64,000 nt of DNA from Naganishia liquefaciens (lineage: Eukaryota; Basidiomycota; Tremellomycetes; Filobasidiales; Filobasidiaceae): assembly GCA_013423385.1 (NCBI GenBank), contig BLZA01000019.1, positions 930,001-994,000 of the forward strand, in the 5' to 3' direction. The notes beneath the pieces were generated by a model. The model searched no databases. It saw nothing but the letters and a program-made list of their open reading frames with translations, and was not told where the DNA came from. Within the stretch, counting starts at the first letter, position 1. Each line of letters begins with the position of its first letter. This document shows, piece after piece, positions 56,483 through 64,000 of the stretch. The translations under genes were made by a program, and so were the position numbers.

Positions 56483-57405
56483 CTAGAGGACCATGAACCC
56501 AGCCATGAATCCGACGAGGGCAACGACTCCACCGGCAACCTGCACGCTCATAGCGTCGCTCGTGTTGTTCGTGGCCGCAGCAGAAGCAGCGGATGCACTC
56601 CTCGATACGGACGAGGCGGCGGATGAGGCGGACTCGGAGGCCGCTGAGCGCATAGAGGTGGTCATCGTCGACTGAGCCGAGGTGGACATGGTGGAGCTGG
56701 ACATCATGGACGATGCAGAGGAAGAGGATGAGGATGCAGCCATCGTAGAGTTTGACGAGGTTGACGACGATGAAGTGGAATTACCGCCCGAAACGAGCAT
56801 GCCGGTACCCCATGGGATGTCGGCGCCGGTACCTGGCTGGGTCGCGTTGGTGGGCTCCGTGGTCGATCCATCGGCAGCAGCGATCTAGGCGGGATATCAG
56901 GTCAGCTGAAGGCTATAGTTGCATTACCTGATATGACTTACAGTGAAACGGGTAGTCCACTGAGGAGTGGAAGTGGCATCCGCAGTGAACTGCAAGAAGT
57001 AGATCTTGGAGTTTGGCGAGACGTCGGGTACTGAGGTGCTCGTCAGAAAGACATCCATGAGGTGCGGTTGGAAGGAAATCGCTTACCTGTCCATTCCAAC
57101 GAGGTTGCGGTGGTACCATCGACATTCTCAGCGAGAGCTAGTACCGCAAGAGTCAGCCGTGATTCCTGGTCGACTTAAACAAGACGCTTACTGGTAACCT
57201 CGACCATGTTGAAGTTGTCACCCGTCATGAGCTTGACGGTGACATCTGTCCAGTTTCCCTGGGGGTCCTTTGTCCACAAGGCTTCAGCGGTCTGACCAAC
57301 CCTGACAACGGTGGATCCATCAGGCGAGGTTGGCGTGACGTCGGCGTTGACGAAGGTAGAGAGGGCGGAGAGCAACGGGAGGATGGTGAAGATTGACTTG
57401 AACAT
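56483..57405 (-). CDS. Knh1/Kre9-like N-terminal domain protein with GPI signal
   Basis: Small secreted wall protein of the Ser-Thr-rich GPI-anchored family (Kre9/Knh1 N-terminal domain). Exons 57405-57192, 57137-57087, 57030-56942 and 56884-56483; 251 residues. The signal peptide is MFKSIFTILPLLSALSTFVNA. One compact beta domain follows, with VVRVGQTAEALWTKDPQGNW, VKLMTGDNFNMVEV, LEWTGVPDVSPNSKIYFLQF and PQWTTRFTI. After it come about 100 residues of Ser/Thr/Ala, a site for O-mannosylation. The C-terminus is a small-residue region followed by a hydrophobic end (GGVVALVGFMAGFMVL), typical of GPI attachment. Such proteins are linked to beta-1,6-glucan and wall stability in other fungi. Confidence 0.85.
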
Positions 57406-58172
57406 GTTTAGTGATGCAAAATATCAAAGGTGCTTGAAAGGTATACGATTCTCGTTGAAACTAATGAGCGTGATGATTTTGGCGTTGAATGGCTATCGAG
57501 GTGTTCGTCACAAATCGCGGCGACGATTTTATTTTTGAAAGCAAAACGAAAGAGCGAGATGAACCGAGAGATCGACGACAAGGATACAATGGCGATGAGG
57601 GGCGATGCGAGCAATCTATTCTATTCTGACCCGTCCATCAAGCGGCGGTGTCAGTATGGGTCGTTTTTCCGCTGTGCCCTTTGCACAGCTCGCTTGCAGC
57701 AGATTGTTCATCCGATTGTTGTTGTTTCACCTTTGGCGCGTCCGGCGGGAGCTGTCTGTTGGACGCGTCGATGCCGCTCGGCCCGAATAGCTGACCATAC
57801 AAGTACTGGCTGCTGCATATAGTATCCATATGCATTGCACGCTGCTTCTCACACCTCTAACGTCTCATGTCCTGGGGTAGAGGGTCAGAAGTCTGCTTCA
57901 CCCTTGTATATCGAGCTTGTAGTCGTTTAAGGAGCTCTCACACAGCTTGCCGCGAGAACACCAGATCGCGACATGATTGACATAGCCACCCAGTCCACTA
58001 TATCAAAGGCCAGCTCAAACATGTTCCTCTTCAATCTTTCTTGTCACATAAAAAGCATGTTGCAGTATGTGAGCGAGCTTGGCGAGCACAGCTAGTCCAG
58101 TGTCTTCCATTGTTTCCCGTACAACTTTACACATCCACCAGTCGGTGGTTCCCTAAATCCCCTGGCACGCCT
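57406..58172. other. Intergenic, no gene recognised
   Basis: 767 bases between two minus-strand genes: promoter of the Knh-like gene and 3' end of the isomerase. Only short frames. Confidence 0.5.
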
Positions 58173-59311
58173 TTACAACTTTGGTCGAATCTTTTCTCCA
58201 GAACCGTCCAGCCTGAACGACGCCTTCTCCTCCATTCGCTTGAAGAATTCCTTGGCTTGGGCATTGGGCATCAACGGACCGGTCGTCGCGGTCGCACCCG
58301 AAACGGCGTCGTGATAGGCAAATCTCTGGCGGACAGGTAAAGGATATCAGCTGAGGCCGTTGAGAGTTGTCACTAGATTGTACGGACCTTCATCTCTCCC
58401 CAGCTACCACCCTTACTCTTCACACCGATCTCATTACCGAATTGAATGGCACGTTCCTGCAACTGCTTAGCAGGCACAATTTCATCGACGATACCTTCCT
58501 CGAGCAGCTCCGGCGCCGTAAATCGATGACCGAGGAGCGTCTTTCGGAGGATGTTTGCGGATCGAGTGGTCGAGAGCCGTAAGTGGAGAAGATTGGCGAA
58601 GAAGGGTGGCATGGGAGCTCCGAAGTCGATCTGAAGATAGCAAAACGGTCGAGGTGCGCTCACTGGTGGCATGGTGAAGAGCTTACCTCGTTCATGCAGC
58701 ACCATGCTTTACCGTCGGTCATGAGTCTGAAGTCACACAGGAGTGCCATCATGTAGCCTCCGGCAAAGGCTGTTGTACGGAAGGGTATTTCAGAATTCCG
58801 ACCCAGACCATTCGACTTGTTAACCGGACTTACCATGTCCATTGATGGCAGCGATTGTGATCATGGGGAAAGTCAATAGTCTAACTGAGACCGGGTTGAA
58901 GACATCTGTTTGCATCGTCCGCGACGGTCAGCTTTACGCTTGCGGAAATTTTGAGGAAAGCGAAATACCACGGTGGAAATTCGGATTCTTGATCGAATTT
59001 TCGTAGTCGAGGCCGTTGCTGAAGAACTTGGTGATTTCACTGGTAAGAATCACAGCGCCTCCCTTTCGCTTGACATCGAATTGCGCAGACCAGTCGCCTG
59101 AAACGCGGAAAATGTTATGGAGAGACCGACTTCAAAGCTCTAGCGACCCACTCTGCTTGCGCCACTCGAGTTCCACTTGGTCGAGAGCTTCCAAGAGCTG
59201 ACCGAGCATATCTTCTGTCAGTCGGTTGTCCGGAGGTGCATTGAAGGCGATCCGCCAGCAGATATCGGATGGACGGGTGATGGTGAGCAGGCGCTTCTGT
59301 TCAGGAGCCAT
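58173..59311 (-). CDS. Enoyl-CoA isomerase/hydratase, probably peroxisomal delta3,delta2 type
   Basis: Crotonase-fold enzyme for oxidation of unsaturated fatty acids, most like Eci1-type delta3-delta2-enoyl-CoA isomerase. Exons 59311-59152, 59097-58972, 58905-58834, 58769-58687, 58630-58388, 58325-58173; 278 residues. Key segments: IAFNAPPDNRLTEDML, AVILTSEITKFFSNGLDYE, FPMITIAAINGHAFAGGYMM (oxyanion-hole loop), ALLCDFRLMTDGKAW, and ILRKTLLGHRFTAPELLEEGIVDEIV. The C-terminus is RPKL; PKL fits the loose type-1 peroxisomal targeting pattern, which together with the family suggests peroxisomes. No mitochondrial presequence is seen. Hydratase versus isomerase activity cannot be settled by eye. 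Confidence 0.9.
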
Positions 59312-59727
59312 GGTTCTGGATTTGCAAGAGGGAGTCCTTGGGTTGGGGTCAAGACCTTGAGATATCCCGCAAACAAGCGAGATGACTGGTCGAGGGAGAG
59401 GTGCGATTTAGAGGAAAGCTCCAGAGCACCCCCTGGTCTTCATATTCGAAGGGAGACCTTTCATGGCCTGGAGCTGCCAAGCGATCCGGCAAGCGCGCTG
59501 AACCGGGTTAGCCGACCGTTTTCGGCCGCCGATGAGGATTTCTGCTTGCGTCATCACGATCCTCCTGCTTGCTTTGTTCGGTCTTGCTCGGTCCGACAGT
59601 CGACAATCGACATCGCGACTTCGGGTAAGACGACCTACTTTCTTCGCATGCACGGTGTTTTCAAGCGAAAGGATTGATCTCGAAGCCCGCCACAGTCTTG
59701 GCTGTACCTGAAGCCTTGAAGCTTACC
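59312..59727. promoter_or_regulatory. Shared upstream region of isomerase and aldo-keto reductase
   Basis: 416 bases between divergent ATGs. A frame is open on each strand but has no family resemblance. Promoter role inferred from position. Confidence 0.35.
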
Positions 59728-61113
59728 ATGTCGAGCTCTCAAGTGCCTCTTGTGACTCTGAACTCTGGTGAGAGAATGCGGCAAGCCGTCGAGCGAGGAT
59801 GCTAATCCGGAAAATAGGCTATCGTATTCCTCAAATCGGATTAGGGGTATACGAATTGCCAGAGCGGGAGCAATGCAAACAAGTCGTTCGAGATGCTCTC
59901 GACGAAGGGTATCGGCTCATCGACTCAGCCCAAGTACGTCATTCGCCGTGATTACTGCTTCATGTTAATGACACGAACATGAAAATGTACCGCCTAGTTC
60001 TACCAAAACGAGCGATATGTCGGCGAGGCAGTGAAAGAAGTAGGATCTTTCGATATCTTCGTTGTTTCCAGCAAGACTGAGGCGACCATAGTCTGGAATC
60101 CCGCGAGAACAGGTTTTCGTGACGACAAAAGTCTACCGCGGATTCAACGATAAGCAGGAGCTTCTGGCCAACATCCAAAAGTCGCTAGATGAACTCGATC
60201 TAGGTGAGCGGACTGGCAAGGTTTCAAGGACGATAAATTTGACGCGCAGTACCTATGCCAGAATATATCGACCTGTTCCTAATGCATTCACCATTATGCG
60301 GTAAAGAACAACGGATTTCGACATGGCGGCTGTTAAACGAGATCGTGAAAGAGAAGGGTGCCAAGAGACCGATTCGAGCGATCGGGCTCAGCAATTTGTG
60401 GGTTTGACTGGAGTACATGCAGTAGCTGTCTCGCGACTGAATCAGCGGCAACAGTGGCGTAGAACACTTGCGTCAACTCGCCGACGCCGGACTCCCTTCC
60501 CCTGATGTCAATCAGATTGAGGTATATCTTCTCCTATTTGATAAAACATCGCTTCTGTTGAAGAGCCTATCCTACTTCAGCTACACCCTCATCTCCAGCA
60601 ACACGAAATCGTCGACTACTGCAAGCAACACAATATACACCTTCAGGCATACTGTCCGCTCATGAGGGGTCCGGGCAGCAAGCAGAGTCTCGGAGAAGGC
60701 GCAGATTGGGCTAGAATGCCAAACATGGGCTGGAACGCGACGTCGCTGAAAGAAATCGCCTCCAAGGTGCGTGCGTGCCGTAGCGCGCTCGGCCAGGCGC
60801 ATTGACGCTTTGCCTACCAGCATTCGAAGAGTATAGCTCAAGTACTACTTCGTTGGTCAATCCAGAAAGGGTAGGCATATATCGGCGAAATGAGTAGTCA
60901 AGGCTGATCAGCCTCTCCTGACATTCGAACAGGTACTCGCCCCAGCCGAAGGCTAGTTCGATTCAGCGATTGCGCGAAAACATTCAGATATTCGACTTCT
61001 TAATGTCGCCGCATGAGATGCGGACAATCGATGCAGAGATGGATCTCACACGAGACACCCGCTTTTGTGGACGAAGGATCGCGCTGGAATGGAATCCTGT
61101 TGATTGCCCTTGA
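59728..61113 (+). CDS. Aldo-keto reductase
   Basis: NADPH-dependent (beta/alpha)8-barrel carbonyl reductase. Nine exons (59728-59767, 59818-59933, 59998-60039, 60092-60203, 60250-60397, 60455-60521, 60581-60766, 60821-60870, 60933-61113) give 313 residues. The family pattern is complete: YRIPQIGLGVYE, GYRLIDSAQFYQNE (catalytic Asp and Tyr), VFVTTKV (Lys), YIDLFLMHSP (His), PIRAIGLSNFGVEHL, NQIELHPHLQQHEIVDYC and LQAYCPLMRG. The cofactor-phosphate region is less typical: KGYSPQPKASSIQRLRENI in place of the usual [VI]-P-K-[ST]. The tail continues about 35 residues beyond the barrel. Substrate unknown. Confidence 0.9.
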
Positions 61114-61358
61114 GCTCAACTATTTCCGATTTCTGCTCAAGCGCATCATCGATGACCATAAACCTTCCTGGTATCAGGCCAATCGGTATTCGGGGGATTC
61201 GCTCCTTTGTTTTCAAGCGAACTATGTCTCCCTTTACTTCATAGAGGTCTTTAGCGAGCAAGGGGCATTCCTGAGAAGATGACTGTATTATGCGATGAAG
61301 GATGCCTCCGCCGATATATCCTTCGCTCTAATCTGCCAACGTCCATCAGTCAAGCAGA

Positions 61359-62084
61359 ATGTCGGAAAGACCTAGCATTTTGAGTGCTTCACAAAGGTCA
61401 TTACCCACGAGACATAGCACGCCTTCCTCGGCTACATCGGCTAGGTCTTCCATCTGCACTTTACCCAGATCAGCATCTCAGACTACTTCTGGAAGGGCTT
61501 TGTCACATACTTCTTCAGATCAATCGTTGAGCTGTATCACTGACACCCAAACGAGCCGGAATCCACAGTCAGACTCCTCTTGCTTCACGCAGTCCGAGTC
61601 CCCAAGCGCACTGAGCGTGAAATCCAGTCCCGGATTCAGGAAACTATGGAAAGACCTTCCTGCATGGGTCTCGAAAGCAAGAACCAGAACCAAGCATTTA
61701 TTCAGATCTAAGAAAGATGACAATGGCAGAATAGTCGAGAGATCCAGCGTTAGAAGGGCATTTGATAAGTTTCAACCGAGCAGGTTTTGGAAATCGCTGG
61801 CGAGTATCCTCGATGAGGCCGCTGTGACGCGTGGAGGGGAAATAATGCTGACCTTCCAATGGTCACACAAAAGAAAAAATGACAGACTTAAAGACTGCGG
61901 TACGCTGGCAGCTTGCCACCAATTCTCCAGCTTCCGGAGACCTTCAGGTGAAACCGTATCTCAGGTCAAAGGGACCGCCATGAATACTCCTTTATCAAAT
62001 CGCTCGGGAGTAGGAGCGTCAGGCTGCAAACTCTCTGTTTTAACGTCAAAGGAGGCAAGCGGATGGTGTCGTTGTACCGAATGA
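61359..62084 (+). CDS. Unrecognised Ser-rich protein, 241 residues
   Basis: Single open frame from an ATG. The first 90 residues are Ser/Thr-rich (RSLPTRHSTPSSATSARSS). A more ordered, basic part follows: FRKLWKDLPAWVSKARTRT, KHLFRSKKDD and RRAFDKFQPSRFWKSL. The last 50 residues look less protein-like, so an intron may end the coding part earlier. Its neighbour downstream is also Ser-rich with basic helices, and the two may be exons of one gene, though I found no clean junction. Family unknown. Confidence 0.4.
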   Translation: MSERPSILSASQRSLPTRHSTPSSATSARSSICTLPRSASQTTSGRALSHTSSDQSLSCITDTQTSRNPQSDSSCFTQSESPSALSVKSSPGFRKLWKDLPAWVSKARTRTKHLFRSKKDDNGRIVERSSVRRAFDKFQPSRFWKSLASILDEAAVTRGGEIMLTFQWSHKRKNDRLKDCGTLAACHQFSSFRRPSGETVSQVKGTAMNTPLSNRSGVGASGCKLSVLTSKEASGWCRCTE

Positions 62085-62218
62085 TATCAAGCATGAGGTG
62101 GTTGCGTCGGTATGATTTTTCTCTTATGTAGAATGGTCTCGTTGCACTATCGCGCACAGAGTGGAGTTTTCGAAAGACGTCGTACGACTATCAGAACAAG
62201 CGAATCTCGTTCTCCAGG

Positions 62219-63139
62219 ATGGCAGCGTCCTCGGTCGTATCGTCAAGCGCAAGCCCATTACCGCGGCATCCGATACCACCACATCGCAGAGACAGTGCCG
62301 TCTCTGTGGCAACAGTCCCTTCCAGCCATCCAATCACCACTGCAACAAATGGTGATATCGTAACCCCGTCGAACAGTCTGATCACAACCGCCACCAGACC
62401 TTCATTCGACGCCACCACCACCAAAAGCTCTTCTGCCGAAAGGCTTCAGTCGCAATTGTTCACAAGGCCTGCTGGGCCATCCACCACACCCTCTGCGCAG
62501 ACGCTGCCCGGCTTATATGAAGTATTATATGGAACCGGTTGGGCCGTCTTGACCCAGCCTTTCGCGAGTCAATATGCCGAAGAAGCTAAGAGAAACGTTG
62601 AAAAGGCGAGGCAGAAACAACAAGAGGAATTAGATCGGCGAAAGATGATGGAGGCTCACCAGTACCCGGGCGGGAAACCGATCCTTCTGCCGCCCGACAA
62701 GAAGCCTGACGATATCGATGTGGAATTCTTGTACACGGATTCCTCCAAAGAAGAGAGCGGAGCACAGGGTGCCTCGTCATCGTCGTACGACCCCTCGAAC
62801 AGCTCGCTGGGTTCCACCGAGACCTCAGATACGGGGAAGAAGCAGAAGGCGAGATTGGCCAAATTTATACGTAGAGTGCGGAAGGTGACACACTTGCTGA
62901 CTGGAGACCCAGGACCAACATCTCACGTAGCGGCAACCCCAGAGACTGCTGATACAAGAAGTTTGTCCACGAGCGACACCGTCACCGCGCATGCGTCGAA
63001 GCGACCGGGGCCCTTAGAACGCTTTGCTATGTGGCTGGTAAGCTGGAAGACCGATGAGTCCGAAATAGCTCTAGCTGACAGCCCTCCCAACTGCACGTTC
63101 TTGCAGACAGGCGCAGATGCGGGAAGGGGCATGCCATGA
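62219..63139 (+). CDS. Unrecognised Ser-rich protein, 306 residues
   Basis: Open frame from an ATG placed right after a CTCCAG that could be a splice acceptor, so a 5' exon is possible. The N-terminus is Ser/Thr/Pro-rich. A central part is better conserved in look: TLPGLYEVLYGTGWAVLTQP followed by a charged helix (AEEAKRNVEKARQKQQEELD), a likely coiled coil. Later segments include ARLAKFIRRVRKVTHLL and LERFAMWLVSWK, two amphipathic stretches in otherwise disordered sequence. No signal peptide. Family unknown. Confidence 0.5.
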   Translation: MAASSVVSSSASPLPRHPIPPHRRDSAVSVATVPSSHPITTATNGDIVTPSNSLITTATRPSFDATTTKSSSAERLQSQLFTRPAGPSTTPSAQTLPGLYEVLYGTGWAVLTQPFASQYAEEAKRNVEKARQKQQEELDRRKMMEAHQYPGGKPILLPPDKKPDDIDVEFLYTDSSKEESGAQGASSSSYDPSNSSLGSTETSDTGKKQKARLAKFIRRVRKVTHLLTGDPGPTSHVAATPETADTRSLSTSDTVTAHASKRPGPLERFAMWLVSWKTDESEIALADSPPNCTFLQTGADAGRGMP

Positions 63140-63226
63140 AGGGCGCTTTTGCATATAAATGCTCCCCTTCTGTCGGACAGTGCTGTGGACATGCGTATGA
63201 CGATGAGTAGTCGATCCAGAGATTAC

Positions 63227-64000
63227 TTAGTCTGTATATTGAGCAATCATATACACACAAGACACGCTTAAAAGAATTAACCAAGAGGCAAAGCCCATGC
63301 CGCTTGTTCTCGTAGCTTGGCTGGCGCCTCTTGGGGATGGGTCTTTATTGACAGTCAGCGCGGTACCCACACAAGGTGTCCTGGGGAGGGCAAGTTCGGC
63401 GACGTCGCAGTACGCTATATGGGGTCTCACTTACCCGTGTAGCTTGACATCCAGCGGCTGAGGTATCCAGCCATATGTAATTCCTGATTGGAAGCTCCAG
63501 TCATCTGCATTCTCAGCCTTCCACGTCCTGAAGATGACTGAATGAGCTTGTCCAGTCTCACGTGTCGCAGAAAGACTCACCAGAAGATCCACCCTGAAGC
63601 CTGCTCATATATCCAGGTCTGGGTTTCAAAACTCTGAGCCAAGTAGGTGATATAGTCTGCACCAAATTGGGCGGCGGCTCCACTTTTCCCAATGCACGAA
63701 GACAGTATCGGTGGCCTGTCTCGTAACAGGTCAGCCCAGAGCGCTTAATCCTACCGAGGGAGAGGGTCAGGAACACACGGATCATCTGGCTGCAGTGTGC
63801 CGTCGAAACGCGCTCCTCTTGCCCTTCCATTTAACCACTTTGCGCCTATGACATTGGTAAGTTAATGGAGTCACGTTCATCCGTGACCTTACTCACAGTC
63901 AGTGTGCGCCACCGTAAATTCTCCCACAATAGTCCAAAGATTCCAGTCAGAGGTGAGAAGGTCGGATCCCGTACTGCAGTATGTCCTTAGATGTTCGGAG
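63227..64000 (-). CDS. GH5 exo-beta-1,3-glucanase (Exg type), 3' part
   Basis: C-terminal half of a glucan 1,3-beta-glucosidase acting on wall beta-1,3-glucan. Exons within the window: 63973-63897, 63845-63779, 63715-63581, 63527-63435 and 63380-63227; the 5' part lies beyond base 64000. Landmarks: DWNLWTIVGEFTVAHTDCAK (with the catalytic nucleophile Glu of GEF), WLNGRARGARFDGTL, CIGKSGAA, GWIFWTWKAENADDWS and YGWIPQPLDVKLHG. After this usual end a GTAAGT donor leads to one more exon, whose product contains a hydrophobic helix (GFASWLILLSVSCVYMIA) close to the C-terminus. This suggests membrane attachment; if that intron is not spliced, a TAA follows KLHG immediately. Confidence 0.88.

Noticed and set aside
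59177-59677. Plus-strand frame of 166 codons opposite the isomerase start
   Set aside because: It overlaps the first exon of the well-supported isomerase gene in antisense and has no recognisable domain.
1-64000. Transposons, virus-like elements, CRISPR arrays, rRNA genes
   Set aside because: No transposase, reverse transcriptase or integrase motifs, no long terminal repeats and no rRNA-like segments were noticed on either strand; a repeat-library search would be needed to exclude small non-coding elements.

Overview
This window is nuclear DNA from a fungus, most likely a basidiomycete and perhaps a tremellomycete-type yeast. Genes lie on both strands and are packed with short introns, mostly 40-75 bases, with GT(R)AGT donors, CTRAC or TACTAA-like branch sites and AG acceptors. 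Most models below were built by following the reading frame through such introns; where all exons lie in the window, they add up to an intact frame. The tremellomycete guess rests mainly on an AA14/Cel1-like LPMO and on intron style. It is an inference.

Layout. Bases 1-6.5 kb: 5' end of a nicotinamidase (-), ERB1 ribosome-biogenesis factor (+), PEX11-type peroxisome protein (-), NAA30 acetyltransferase (+). 7.8-21 kb: an unrecognised 548-residue protein (+), signal peptidase subunit SPC2 (-), FUN30/SMARCAD1 chromatin remodeller (+), initiation factor eIF5 (+), CCDC47-like ER protein (+). 21.5-31.6 kb is the most accessory-looking part: AA14-like copper monooxygenase (-), GH71 alpha-1,3-glucanase (+), pepsin-like protease (-), then a small five-helix membrane protein resembling the TMD0 of ABCC transporters without the rest (+). 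32.4-37.3 kb: a 17-exon Munc13/UNC-13-family protein (+). 38.3-38.6 kb: an intron-containing tRNA-Thr(AGT) with a relic of its own 5' half just upstream. 39.5-48 kb: TFIIIC90-like subunit (-), a small unknown protein (+), PalI/SUR7-like membrane protein (-), CobW-family metallochaperone GTPase (-). 49.8-64 kb: F-box-like protein (-), ribosomal protein eL43 (-), GTP cyclohydrolase I with a long N-terminal extension (+), unknown protein (-), Knh/Kre9-like GPI protein (-), enoyl-CoA isomerase (-), aldo-keto reductase (+), two Ser-rich unknown proteins (+), and the 3' end of a GH5 exo-beta-1,3-glucanase (-).

Functionally this is mainly housekeeping (ribosome assembly, translation, ER translocation, chromatin, Pol III transcription, peroxisomes, folate/pterin) interspersed with cell-wall and secreted enzymes: LPMO, GH71, GH5, Knh-like protein and aspartic protease. 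Several neighbours are divergent with short shared upstream regions (PEX11/NAA30, SPC2/FUN30, RPL43/GTP cyclohydrolase, isomerase/AKR). I saw no transposon, virus-like element, rRNA or CRISPR. Several gaps of 1-2 kb hold nothing I can assign.
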